Assembly (NCBI GenBank): GCA_029213025.1
Contig: JARGOZ010000020.1
Coordinates: 8,080 to 62,386, forward strand
Direction of reading: 5' to 3'
DNA: 54,307 bases
DNA from: Verrucomicrobiales bacterium
GTDB lineage: Bacteria > Verrucomicrobiota > Verrucomicrobiia > Verrucomicrobiales > DEV007
Every line of letters starts with the position of its first letter. Position 1 is the stretch's first letter. The position numbers were made by a program, and so were the translations under genes. The notes beneath the pieces are model-generated. The model did not search any database. It saw only the letters and a list, made by a program, of their open reading frames with translations, and was not told the DNA's origin. This document shows, piece after piece, positions 24,238 to 32,122 of this stretch.

Positions 24238-25068
24238 ATGGAAAGCCTCGAAGAATATTCCGCGTGGATCGCAATCGGCACACTGCTCGTCCTTCTCGCC
24301 TGGGAAAGTTTTCAGCCCTTTTTTCCCTTCTTTCGGGGGAAAGGCAGGGAACGCGTCAGGCACGGTTTCCGCAATACTCTGCTCGGCATCGTCAACGGAT
24401 TGATGACTTCGCTCGGCTTTGTGATTTTTTGGAAATGGGCGGTGGACTGGTCCGGGGCGCACAGCATCGGGTTATTGCACCGGGTTTCATGGCCGGCGGG
24501 TATCGAACTGGCTGTCGCGGTTTTGTTGCTCGATTTCTGGACCTACTGGTGGCACCGCATGAATCATCGAATTCCGTTTCTGTGGCGGTTTCACCGGGTT
24601 CATCATGCCGATCCGGAAATGGATGTGACCACCGCGAACCGCTTTCATTTCGGTGAAATTATCCTGTCTTCACTGCTCCGTGTGCCGGTATTGATATTGA
24701 TCGGGGCTCAGCTTTGGCAACTCGCCTTTTACGAAGTGGTGATGTTTGCTGTAGTGCAGTTTCATCACGCGAATATAGCCGTGCCGCCGTGGCTCGACCG
24801 CGTACTGCGTCTGGTCACAGTTACGCCTGCGATGCACAAGGTGCACCACTCCCGCCTTCAGGTAGATACCGATTCCAACTACACCTCCCTGTTTTCCTGG
24901 TGGGACCGGATCTTTGGTTCCTTCCGGTTGCGTCCTGAAATGAAAGAGATCCACTTCGGGCTCGATGAATTTGATGCCGAAGAAAACCAGACTTTGATAG
25001 GTATGGCGAAGACGCCGTTCCGTTCAGGTCCGGAAATAAAGAAAGAAGAGGGAACGTCGACTTTGTAG
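24238..25068 (+). CDS. Sterol desaturase / fatty acid hydroxylase family membrane di-iron oxygenase
   Basis: 276 residues from ATG 24238 (MESLEEYSAW); a longer frame upstream would run through the DUF6691 remnant. Four or more transmembrane helices and the three His boxes of the family: HRMNH (about 106-110), HRVHH (118-122) and HKVHHS (198-203), which hold a di-iron site. Homologues hydroxylate or desaturate lipid chains or sterols. Lying behind the radical SAM and Lgt-like genes, it suggests a locus for unusual membrane lipids or hopanoid-like molecules; substrate cannot be told. Confidence 0.88.
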   Translation: MESLEEYSAWIAIGTLLVLLAWESFQPFFPFFRGKGRERVRHGFRNTLLGIVNGLMTSLGFVIFWKWAVDWSGAHSIGLLHRVSWPAGIELAVAVLLLDFWTYWWHRMNHRIPFLWRFHRVHHADPEMDVTTANRFHFGEIILSSLLRVPVLILIGAQLWQLAFYEVVMFAVVQFHHANIAVPPWLDRVLRLVTVTPAMHKVHHSRLQVDTDSNYTSLFSWWDRIFGSFRLRPEMKEIHFGLDEFDAEENQTLIGMAKTPFRSGPEIKKEEGTSTL

Positions 25069-25127
25069 CGATAGCAAAGATACGAAATTGTGCTGCTACC
25101 CGGTGTGCACGCAGTCATATATAGGAA

Positions 25128-25217
25128 ATGAAGAGGTATTTACTGATGGCCTCTCTATGTGCGGGTATGTTTACTTCAACGCTTGGCCGCCAGCCGGATG
25201 GTTCTCTCAAGCGATAG
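25128..25217 (+). CDS. Possible small signal-peptide-like ORF
   Basis: 29 residues (start MKRYLLMASLCAGMFTSTLG, ends LKR), preceded by AGGA at suitable distance and ending 11 bases before the next start. It looks like a signal peptide with a short tail. It may be a small exported peptide, a leader peptide, or the stub of a lost exported protein. Confidence 0.25.
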   Translation: MKRYLLMASLCAGMFTSTLGRQPDGSLKR

Positions 25218-25228
25218 GTGTATAAGAG

Positions 25229-25537
25229 ATGGATGAGATTTCAGGCGCTATTCTAAAGTTCTTCGCCAGGATTCTCCTGGAAATTTTTCTAGAGATTCTA
25301 TTCCGGGTGGTGTTCTACGTCACAGGGTTCGTTTTCCTGTTTTTGATTTCAATTGGAAGCCTTCCGATCGCTGCTAAATCTCCATATTGGCGAAAAGGCA
25401 GACGTTCATCATTATCCTTTGGATTGTGGGCTAACCTGAGTGATGGAAGAAGGATTCTCCATCCTGATTTAGTATCGCTGACAGGCTTCCTGGTTTGGGC
25501 AGTAACTATATTGGGCGTGTGGTTGAAATTAAGGTGA
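25229..25537 (+). CDS. Small membrane protein of unknown function
   Basis: 102 residues. A long hydrophobic stretch (about 8-50) gives one or two helices, an SPYWRKGRRSS basic loop follows, and another helix lies at 82-98. The C-terminus repeats the style of small integral membrane proteins encoded singly in many genomes. No family recognised; the start ATG follows a purine-rich AAGAGA. Confidence 0.5.
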   Translation: MDEISGAILKFFARILLEIFLEILFRVVFYVTGFVFLFLISIGSLPIAAKSPYWRKGRRSSLSFGLWANLSDGRRILHPDLVSLTGFLVWAVTILGVWLKLR

Positions 25538-25806
25538 GCCCCGTTCCTGCTCGAGATTAAGTCTATCACAGGCGTGAAAAAGGGGCGGGCAGATAGTTGT
25601 TGATCGCTTTTACGCCAGTGATGCTCAAGGCAACCTGCTGCCGCTATTATTTGATTGATCTACCAGGCAATGAAAGAAAAAGTAAACGGAATGAACGAAA
25701 ACCGGTTATGTTCGCGAATCACTGAGGAGCCTGGGGCGGGGGAATCGCACAATGGGATCTGCGAGGAGTGCCGGGTAACTGGTATTCCTGCCCTGAGCCG
25801 CTCAAA

Positions 25807-26367
25807 ATGAAATGTCCAAGGCCAGACACAAAGAGGCTTCTGACGGCATACGTGTTAGGGGGTGCGACGTCGAAGGAGGTGATCGACTGGGCTACTGCTA
25901 TTCTCATCGATGGGTGTGATTCTCCACATCTTCGATTGCTCGCTGGTTACACCGAATCACAAGCGGAGGCAGACTTGCAAGATTTTCGTGGCGATTTCCT
26001 AAGGACGCTGGAAGAACTCGGTTTGGACCTGCCTTCAGAGCGAACAGCGTACCAGGATTACGCTTGTATCATCTGTGAGGAGATCCTTGAGGAAATTATC
26101 GCTCTACGAAAAGGGCACCAGGTTCTCTACAGTATCTGGCAGGAGGTGAACTACGGGATTGGGGATGCACAGATCTTCGAGCCATTCATGTATTTGGAGG
26201 ATTCTCTCAGCTTGATTGAGGAGGGATACCCGCCCTTAATGGAACGATTCGAAGGGTTGAACGCTTCGACGTATCCTGACATATTAAGAAGCGAGGCAAG
26301 ACTGTTTCTTGACGCGCACTGCAATCCAAAAGAAGAACACGTAAAAAAAACGAGGGCAAACAGATAG
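25807..26367 (+). CDS. Hypothetical acidic cytoplasmic protein
   Basis: 186 residues from ATG 25807 (MKCPRPDTKRLL); a GTG at 25768 in the same frame has GGAG too close to it. No signal or membrane helix. Predicted mostly helical and acidic: VIDWATAILIDG, DFRGDFLRTLEELGLDL, ICEEILEEIIALRKG, LEDSLSLIEEGYPP. The size and composition resemble bacterial immunity-type proteins, but no toxin gene is adjacent and I cannot assign a family. It stands alone in a gene-poor patch between two membrane proteins. Confidence 0.5.
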   Translation: MKCPRPDTKRLLTAYVLGGATSKEVIDWATAILIDGCDSPHLRLLAGYTESQAEADLQDFRGDFLRTLEELGLDLPSERTAYQDYACIICEEILEEIIALRKGHQVLYSIWQEVNYGIGDAQIFEPFMYLEDSLSLIEEGYPPLMERFEGLNASTYPDILRSEARLFLDAHCNPKEEHVKKTRANR

Positions 26368-26706
26368 TTGAATAGCGAATTTCTGTTTGTTTGATGTAAA
26401 GGTTTTTCCGGACAGAAGGTCGATATGAATCTGCAATGTTGAAAATAGAGGTATCAGGCCCGGAAACGCCGCGCATCTTACGTCGCGCCGGAAGAAGGAA
26501 CAGGTCCGTGGGTCCGATTTCGGGTAGTGGTGATCTCCAGATCGCCACTACCGATATCACTACCGATCGAAGGCCTGATTCCTTTTCGACCATTTATGCC
26601 GACACGCAGACTGGCCCTTACCACCCCGGAGGGGTGGCAGAGGGGTGGAAATATTTTCCGGGCACGGGGCCGCTAATCTATCCGTTTAAGATATAACCAG
26701 GAAGCC
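26368..26706. other. Gene-poor stretch with a hairpin
   Basis: About 340 bases with no gene I can support. An 86-codon open frame from 26436 has no family likeness. The notable element is the inverted repeat at 26523-26552. Confidence 0.4.
26523..26552. repeat. Near-perfect 14-bp inverted repeat
   Basis: GGTAGTGGTGATCT at 26523-26536 and AGATCGCCACTACC at 26539-26552 pair over 14 bases with one G-T wobble and only two unpaired bases between them. A further CACTACCGATC follows at 26558-26568. There is no T-run, so it is unlikely to be a terminator. As DNA it could be a cruciform or protein-binding site. Confidence 0.7.
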
Positions 26707-27024
26707 CTACGACTTATTCCGATGATGTGACGTGCCCGGCACGTGGCGGGCGCGGTACCATCTCGGTTTATCTTTGCGCCTTTCGTGATCCTGTTCGTGA
26801 TAGGCGATGAGTTGCTCAAAGGACATGTGATCTACTTCTTCGGGGTTGATATAGGGGTGGTTGTCGCTGGTTTTGAGATGGTGCCGAAGGGCGTTCTCAT
26901 TCGGGTAACCGCGCCAGCTCCACCGGCTGACGGCACCATAAATTTGAACGCAGGTTCCCCAGATAAATCCGAGAGCAACCATCGCTCCGGTCCGCAATTT
27001 TCTGAAACTGTTTCGACGTGTCAT
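26707..27024 (-). CDS. Small membrane-anchored hypothetical protein
   Basis: 105 residues. A basic N-terminus (MTRRNSFRKLRTG) precedes one hydrophobic helix (about 13-32). The rest is polar with many His, Arg and aromatic residues (YPNENALRHHLKTSDNH, PEEVDHMSFEQLIAYHEQDHERR). Positive-inside reasoning places the C-terminus outside the cytoplasm. No family recognised. It lies 57 bases downstream of the broken DUF1080 gene on the same strand. Confidence 0.45.
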   Translation of the reverse strand: MTRRNSFRKLRTGAMVALGFIWGTCVQIYGAVSRWSWRGYPNENALRHHLKTSDNHPYINPEEVDHMSFEQLIAYHEQDHERRKDKPRWYRARHVPGTSHHRNKS

Positions 27025-27081
27025 GCTATGTAAACGTTCGAAACAGAATTTTCTCAGAAAGAGAACACCGCGATGCGGGCT

Positions 27082-27545
27082 CTATTTGGGAAGAATCGAA
27101 ATTTCGCGGAACCAGACTTCCTGACCATGATTCTGTAAGCCAATGTGACCTTTGCGGGGCAGATCTTTGAGGGCGGCTTTAAATTGTCTGTGGTTCCGTC
27201 AGGATTTTTCCCTGCGGTGTCCCAATTGTCTACATTGACATCAATTACCTGGACTTTGTTAATGGTAACTTTGATCCTGGGACCGACACATTCCAGTTCG
27301 AAATCATTCCATTCGCCGACAGGTTTAGCGGGATTGGAGGATGGAGCTTTACCGTCGTAAAAGGAACCATTTAGCTTGCGGGCATCTTTTATACCGTGGG
27401 TTTTCTGGAATCCTTCGTTGTCCATAGGTTGAATCTCGAATCCATTCTGCACTGGGTTGGTTGGATCGGAGCGATAGAAAATTCCGCTGTTGGCTCCTTC
27501 GGAAAGTTTGTATTGGAGCTTCAGGTGGAAAGTGAGCATACGGAT
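27082..27545 (-). pseudogene. Broken DUF1080 (3-keto-disaccharide hydrolase) gene
   Basis: The minus strand encodes FHLKLQYKLSEGANSGIFYRS, NGFEIQPMDNEGFQ, PVGEWNDFELECVG and IKVTINKVQVIDVNV, the characteristic C-terminal half of DUF1080. The signal peptide and first ~90 residues (FNGKDLxGW region) are absent. They would lie where an inverted-repeat element now sits (27557-27715). At about 27178-27183 (TTTAAA) a one-base loss shifts the frame; in the other frame the expected ending reads AALKDLPRKGHIGLQNHG, then QEVWFREISILPK and TAG at 27084-27082. Two independent lesions make it a likely true pseudogene. Confidence 0.8.
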
Positions 27546-27556
27546 CGCGGGGCGTC

Positions 27557-27715
27557 GTAGGATGGATTGCCTAATCCGTGCGCGGCACCCGGTCCGGATG
27601 AATTTGCGGAACAAGAATTCATCCGCGAAGCCTAACAGCCAATGCATCGGCTAAGGCACTGGTGGTGAATTCTCGCCCCTCGAATTCACCGGACGGATTA
27701 GGCAATCCATCCTAC
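27557..27715. mobile_element. MITE/REP-like element with 22-bp perfect terminal inverted repeats
   Basis: The 22 bases at 27557-27578 (starting GTAGGATGGATTGCC) are the exact reverse complement of 27694-27715 (ending ATCCATCCTAC). The 159-bp unit has further inner symmetry around GAATTC sequences and no coding potential. GTAGGATGG...CCATCCTAC termini resemble REP/BIME-type palindromes mobilised in trans by REP-associated transposases; that link is from memory. No target-site duplication is evident. It abuts the truncated 5' end of the DUF1080 remnant and may have displaced it. Confidence 0.75.
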
Positions 27716-27741
27716 TTTGAAAGGCAATTATGAAACGTTGA

Positions 27742-27758
27742 GGTGTACCCTGTTGAAT
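27742..27758. repeat. 22-bp-period intergenic repeat, site 4 (single unit)
   Basis: One forward unit (core TGTACCCTGTTGAAT) between the inverted-repeat element and the lipoprotein gene at 27855. No second unit at the expected 22-base offset on either side. Confidence 0.85.
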
Positions 27759-27854
27759 GGGTAATTAGGTGACAAATTGAATATGATTCTATATAGCTAG
27801 GCGGCTGTGGCTTCCGTGGACCGGTGAAGTTGCAGTTCGATACGAGGATCTGTT

Positions 27855-28364
27855 ATGAAATTTAAAACCGTGTTATTTGTCTTTTTGCTCACATTGACGG
27901 GCTGCGATTTTCGCGTCGGGCAGTCGAGCGCTCACGAGGTCCTGGTGCACGACGGTGATATTGTGCTTTTGAAAAACGGTAAACATTCCGGGGCATTTAT
28001 CCTGAAGAACCAGTCCTTTTCACCAAAAGAGAATACCGATTACCAGTGGTTCTACCGGGCGGACGGGGTTGGAACCTTTCCGGTTTCCGATCCGGCGGTT
28101 TCCACCGGTATTGTGACCGATGCTACCGGTGTGAAATTCGGCAGTTTTGATTTGGAATGGTCAGGAGGATCGCCCGGTGAGGGATGGGTGTATTATTCTA
28201 TAACGGCGGGATCTTCGAAAAAGACGAAAGCGAAGTTCCAAATGTGTATTACTACGGAAACGGATATCACCGTTATCGATGCCAATGACTCTATGTGGCA
28301 TTTCCGGGAACGACCTGATTTCAAGGCTAAGAACTATTTCAAAACAAAGTTCTTCGGTTACTGA
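27855..28364 (+). CDS. Small lipoprotein of unknown function
   Basis: 169 residues. The lipobox LTGC with Cys17 follows a basic start and hydrophobic core (MKFKTVLFVFLLTLTGC). The mature protein is beta-rich: VLVHDGDIVLLKNGKHSGAFIL, DYQWFYRADGVGTF, GEGWVYYSITAG, and ends KTKFFGY. No catalytic motif is visible and no family recognised. It is transcribed towards the metal-binding EF-hand gene, whose terminator lies just after its stop. Confidence 0.75.
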   Translation: MKFKTVLFVFLLTLTGCDFRVGQSSAHEVLVHDGDIVLLKNGKHSGAFILKNQSFSPKENTDYQWFYRADGVGTFPVSDPAVSTGIVTDATGVKFGSFDLEWSGGSPGEGWVYYSITAGSSKKTKAKFQMCITTETDITVIDANDSMWHFRERPDFKAKNYFKTKFFGY

Positions 28365-28402
28365 AAAAAATACCGCCCCAAAGTAGAAACTTTGGAGCGG
28401 TA
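28364..28402 (-). terminator. Rho-independent terminator of the EF-hand/His/Cys-rich gene
   Basis: TACCGCCCCAAAGT (28371-28384) and ACTTTGGAGCGGTA (28389-28402) pair with one mismatch around AGAA. Read on the minus strand, the hairpin is followed by seven Ts (the A-run at 28364-28370). The stem may also help end the convergent lipoprotein transcript. Confidence 0.85.
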
Positions 28403-28427
28403 GAGGGAGGGTCGGGTTGTTGTTGGA

Positions 28428-29300
28428 TTAGATAGATTCCGGAGTGTCAGCCTTTTCAGGAGCCGGAGTTGAAGCCGGTGCCGGTGCGGGTGTCACTTTT
28501 TCAGGAGCGGCTTTGGGCTTGGCGGCTTTTGGAGCCGGCTTGTCTTTTTTGCCTTCTTTGGTTCCGCATTTGCAGTCTTCGCACTTGCAGTCTTTGCATT
28601 CGCAATCGGCTGTCTTGCTCTCACCGGTCTTGCTCTCACCGGTCTTGCACTCGGTGCATTCACCGCGTTTTCCCATAGGGGCCGGGCCACGGCGGGCGTC
28701 TCTGTTTCCGTCAGGCCTACCGTGGAAAGCGTGCCCACCACGATGGAAGTCTTTGTTTCCGTCAGGTCTGCCGTGGAAAGCGTGCCCACCACGATGGATG
28801 TCTTTGGCTCCGTCAGGTCTGCCGTGGAATTGAGGACCTCCGCGACGGTCGCCTCTATCTCCACCGGGTCTGCCGTGGAAAGCGTGTCCGCCCCGCTGTT
28901 CTCCCCGGCGTGCATCGTGTCCGCCCCGTGATTTGTCATGTGAGGAGTGCATGCCGCGCGGTCCGCGATGAGATGAGAACCGGCTGGAAACTATTTTCAT
29001 TTCCGTCTCGGTCACAAATCCGTTTTCATCGAGGTCCATGCCGACGAAGTGCTTTTTGGCAAATTCTTCGACTCGTTTTTGATGGGCCTGGATCAATTCG
29101 GCTTCAGTAATTTTTCCGTCTTTATCTGCGTCGAGATCAGCGAAGCGTGCTGCTGCATCGGGGCCTTTTTTATCTCCGACTTTGCAGGTGGGACAGCTGT
29201 CCGGTTTGGCTTCGTCTTTTTCCTGGGCGATGATCGCGCCGACCGGTATGGCTACGGCAGCGACTACAGAGAGTGGGAGGGCGAATTTTCTTATTTTCAT
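28428..29300 (-). CDS. Exported EF-hand protein with His/Gly/Arg repeats and Cys-rich metal-binding segment
   Basis: 290 residues from ATG 29300 (MKIRKFALPL), which starts a signal peptide (cleavage about IIAQ, 25); upstream in-frame codons add no signal. Modules in order: a CPTC pair (36-39); two EF-hand loops, DADKDGKITEAE (57-68) and DLDENGFVTETE (89-100); a 135-205 region of ~17-residue repeats built on RGGHAFHGRPDG; a Cys-rich stretch 215-245 (CTEC, then CECKDCKCEDCKC); and a Lys/Pro/Ala tail. It should bind Ca2+ and several thiophilic or His-loving metals in the periplasm. It faces the two-component system at 29680 across a region with two related direct-repeat boxes, so it is a likely target. 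It may act as a metal sponge. Confidence 0.8.
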   Translation of the reverse strand: MKIRKFALPLSVVAAVAIPVGAIIAQEKDEAKPDSCPTCKVGDKKGPDAAARFADLDADKDGKITEAELIQAHQKRVEEFAKKHFVGMDLDENGFVTETEMKIVSSRFSSHRGPRGMHSSHDKSRGGHDARRGEQRGGHAFHGRPGGDRGDRRGGPQFHGRPDGAKDIHRGGHAFHGRPDGNKDFHRGGHAFHGRPDGNRDARRGPAPMGKRGECTECKTGESKTGESKTADCECKDCKCEDCKCGTKEGKKDKPAPKAAKPKAAPEKVTPAPAPASTPAPEKADTPESI

Positions 29301-29420
29301 TTTTGTTCTTTTGGATGTTGTTTGTCTAGTGATCCTTTTTTCAGGATCGATTTGTTGTATGCAGGAATAGACTGTCGAAACCCGGAAATGTTTCACTGTG
29401 AAGAGCACTTCACCGGAAAC

Positions 29421-29439
29421 GTTAATGATTCGTTAATCG
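29421..29439. promoter_or_regulatory. Putative OmpR-family response-regulator box A
   Basis: CGTTAATGATTCGTTAATC contains two CGTTAAT heptamers whose starts are exactly 11 bases apart, the geometry of tandem sites bound by OmpR/PhoP-type dimers. It lies about 120 bases upstream of the EF-hand gene start and shares 14 of 19 positions with box B at 29610. Confidence 0.55.
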
Positions 29440-29609
29440 GCAATATTCCTGCCTAAACCGGTTGCGAAGGTCAGGGAGAATATTTTGCATTCTATTGTAA
29501 CTGTCTGAAAACTAGCTTGTAATGCGGTTTTTTAAAGGGCGTAAATAAGCCGGGGAATCCTGAAATTACTCTTTCTAATGCTGGAAATGGAAAAGAAATA
29601 AATTTGCAG

Positions 29610-29628
29610 ATTTAATGTTTCTCTAATC
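29610..29628. promoter_or_regulatory. Putative OmpR-family response-regulator box B
   Basis: ATTTAATGTTTCTCTAATC has two TAAT elements 11 bases apart and aligns with box A (29421) at 14 of 19 positions. It is about 52 bases upstream of the response regulator ATG, as expected for autoregulation. Confidence 0.5.
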
Positions 29629-29679
29629 CGGAGCGATTAAGTTGGTAATAGAAAGAGGCGAAACGTCGTCTGATGTACA

Positions 29680-30372
29680 ATGCGAATACTCTACGTGGAA
29701 GACTCTCAGTTGCTGAGGAAGAATGTGACTTCCGCCCTAAAGCGGGCCGGTTTTGCTGTCGATACGGCTGCAGACGGGGAGGAGGGCCTGAACCTCGCTC
29801 TGACCGGAGCCTACGATGTGATGATTCTCGATGTGATGCTGCCCAAAGTGGATGGTCTCACGATCCTCGCCCAGGTTCGCAAGGCCGAGATTGATTCGGC
29901 GGTGCTGATGCTTTCTGCGCGAGTGACTACCGCCGACCGGGTTCAGGGGCTGAATCTGGGAGCGGATGATTATTTGGTAAAACCGTTTCAGCTCGAAGAA
30001 CTCATCGCCCGGATCCACGCTTTGAACCGGCGCAGGTATGGTCTGAACGGTAACCATGTCGAGATCGGCAAATTATCCGTCGACCTCAATGCCCAGCGTG
30101 TTTTTGTGGATAACAAGGAAATTTCCCTGCGCCCGAGGGAGTTTGAAATCCTGCAATATCTGGTGTGCCGTTCAGGCAGTGTGGTTTCCCGTTCCGAGAT
30201 TCTCGAGCACGTCTACGATCAGGCGGCTGATTTGAAGAGCAATGCGATTGATGTGGCGATCTGTACCGCGCGGAAAAAACTCAGCGAGGCCGGAAGCGAT
30301 GCCAATATCCGCACAATACCGAGGCGCGGTTATCTGATCGAAAGCGAAGACTCACAACCTGCAAGCCTGTGA
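29680..30372 (+). CDS. OmpR/PhoB-family response regulator
   Basis: 230 residues. The receiver domain (1-118) has the acidic pair E7-D8, phospho-acceptor Asp51 in VMILDVMLPK, and VKPF near 100. The winged-helix effector (about 128-225) has SLRPREFEILQYLVCRSGSVVSRSEIL and NAIDVAICTARKKL...IRTIPRRGYLI. It overlaps the kinase start by four bases (GTGA), forming one unit. Upstream direct-repeat boxes suggest autoregulation and control of the divergent metal-binding gene. Confidence 0.95.
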   Translation: MRILYVEDSQLLRKNVTSALKRAGFAVDTAADGEEGLNLALTGAYDVMILDVMLPKVDGLTILAQVRKAEIDSAVLMLSARVTTADRVQGLNLGADDYLVKPFQLEELIARIHALNRRRYGLNGNHVEIGKLSVDLNAQRVFVDNKEISLRPREFEILQYLVCRSGSVVSRSEILEHVYDQAADLKSNAIDVAICTARKKLSEAGSDANIRTIPRRGYLIESEDSQPASL

Positions 30373-31853
30373 AGAATCCGCCCTCGATTCGCCAGGAACT
30401 GCTGCGGTCACTTTTCAGATCGCTGGTGTTATTGTACGCGGCGGGATCACTGGTAATTTTCTTCATCGTGCAGGAAGCGATCGAGCGGAGAACGAATGAG
30501 CTGCTTCGCCAGAAACTGCGGAATTTCGCGGAAGACACCCGGGTTTTTCCGGAAGATATGCCGGGTCGTGATTTCGGGCCGGGAATGGTATTTCACGACT
30601 TTTTCGACTGGGAGTATGGACAGCTGTTTAACAACAAAGGAGAACCGCTCAAAACCTCAGCCGCTTTGAAAGGCAGCACTCTTCCTTTTCGCATTGTTCA
30701 GGAAAGAACAATCCCTGTCGAAAATATGACCCTGCCCGACGGGCGACCGGGCCGGGTTGGTTTTCTCTCTTTTCGACCCAAAACCCACCGGCGGCGGGCT
30801 CACGAATTTCGAAACATGCCGCCTCCGCCTCAGTCTTCACCGCCTCCGCCGGTGCATTTGTCGGTCGCAATACCGGTGGGTGATGAGCGACTCACACTGC
30901 GGATTCTGGCTTTCACCCTACTCAGTACCGGAGTGGTGCTGGGAGCGGCGGTGTACTTTATCGTTCGATACCAGGTGGAAAAGAGTTACCGACCGGTCGA
31001 GGACCTCGTTGATCTCACCAATACAATCCAGCCCGATCAACTTTCATTGAGGCTGCCAGTCGATGAAGTACCGGTGGAGCTGAGTCCATTGGTCGGTCAG
31101 TTCAATACCTTGCTCGACCGGCTGGAAACCGCTTTCATAAGGGAACGAAGTTTTTCGGCCAATATCGGTCACGAAATCCGGACTCCGCTCACCGAGTTGG
31201 CGGCTCTGCTCGGCAATGCGGTCGAGGATTTGAAACTGGATGAGCCCGAGGAGTCACCGGAAGAAGTTTATTCCGACGCCAATGAAATTTGTCAGCACAT
31301 GAACCGGCTCATCGAAGTGATCTCATCGATTCACCAGGCTGAGTCGGGCCGGGCGCTGGTCTCGGTGGCGAAGGTGGATCCCTGCTCCGTTCTTCAGGAT
31401 GTTCTGGCGCTGCAGGAGGCGGCGGGTGAGGGTATCGAAATTCGCGACCGCAGAAAACCGGAACTTCGGGAGATCGACACCGACGAAATTCTACTCAAAG
31501 CGATATTTCAAAATCTCGTTTCCAATGCGATTCGTCACTCCCGCAGCGGAACTCCGATCATCTGCAAACTCGAGAATAAGGAAGATGGCGGTTTTCATTT
31601 TGAGATCACGAATACCCCGGAAAACGACCTCGAATCAGCCGATTTGCAGCGGATCTCGGAGCCTTTCTGGCAGAAAGACTCTTCTCATACCGATCAGGAT
31701 AATTTCGGTTTGGGCCTTTCGCTGGTGGAGAAATACGCGGAGCTGATCGAGGCGAAAACCGCATATTTTCTCAAAAACGGGAAGTTTGTGGCGAGTCTTC
31801 AAGTGCCGGATCTTTCGGATATGGAAGATTTCGAGGATGCCGGAGTTAGCTGA
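30369..31853 (+). CDS. Membrane sensor histidine kinase, partner of the preceding regulator
   Basis: 494 residues, GTG start overlapping the regulator stop. Helix 1 (about 18-36) and helix 2 (about 178-200) flank a periplasmic sensor of ~140 residues with a Pro-rich stretch (PPPPQSSPPPP). A HAMP-like linker leads to the H-box SANIGHEIRTPL (His268), then N-box QNLVSNAIRHS and G-box FGLGLSLVEKYAEL. The acidic C-terminus ends DMEDFEDAGVS. Metal sensing is suggested only by the divergent metal-binding gene. The last 243 coding bases plus 40 following bases recur as a second copy at 33117-33399. Confidence 0.93.
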   Translation: MKNPPSIRQELLRSLFRSLVLLYAAGSLVIFFIVQEAIERRTNELLRQKLRNFAEDTRVFPEDMPGRDFGPGMVFHDFFDWEYGQLFNNKGEPLKTSAALKGSTLPFRIVQERTIPVENMTLPDGRPGRVGFLSFRPKTHRRRAHEFRNMPPPPQSSPPPPVHLSVAIPVGDERLTLRILAFTLLSTGVVLGAAVYFIVRYQVEKSYRPVEDLVDLTNTIQPDQLSLRLPVDEVPVELSPLVGQFNTLLDRLETAFIRERSFSANIGHEIRTPLTELAALLGNAVEDLKLDEPEESPEEVYSDANEICQHMNRLIEVISSIHQAESGRALVSVAKVDPCSVLQDVLALQEAAGEGIEIRDRRKPELREIDTDEILLKAIFQNLVSNAIRHSRSGTPIICKLENKEDGGFHFEITNTPENDLESADLQRISEPFWQKDSSHTDQDNFGLGLSLVEKYAELIEAKTAYFLKNGKFVASLQVPDLSDMEDFEDAGVS

Positions 31854-31893
31854 AGTCGAGTTTTATCGAAACCGGCAAATTTGCTGTGAGTTG
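31611..31893 (+). repeat. 283-bp direct repeat, copy A (3' end of the histidine kinase)
   Basis: Identical to 33117-33399 except at three positions (31621 A/G, 31877 A/G, 31890 G/A). It covers the end of the kinase gene from AATACCCCGG to 40 bases past the stop. It marks the left edge of the inserted cassette. Confidence 0.97.
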
Positions 31894-32105
31894 GCGACGC
31901 TTGGAAGAAGGTGCTGGTTCATCCCGGAGAGAGAATTTTCCGGGAACCCTTGGCTTTCCATGCCGAGGTCTACTGATTTGTGGATGCAACCGGCATTTAG
32001 ATCAAAAATCACCCTTCCTTCCCCTGAAACCCATCCAACCACGGGATTGGCCGCAGCCCTGTTTTAGGCCTTGAAAAAGCAATTTCCTGTCAGTCAGTAA
32101 AGAGG

Positions 32106-32114
32106 TGGTATAAT
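32106..32114 (+). promoter_or_regulatory. Extended -10 promoter for the RHH-like/HNH pair
   Basis: TGGTATAAT is a perfect extended -10 element; no good -35 is present. The expected start of transcription falls about 1-3 bases before the ATG at 32123, so the mRNA would be leaderless or nearly so. Confidence 0.6.
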
Positions 32115-32122
32115 CTTCTGGT

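Noticed and set aside
26436..26696. 86-codon frame in the gene-poor patch
   Set aside because: It contains a hairpin at 26523-26552 and shows no family likeness.
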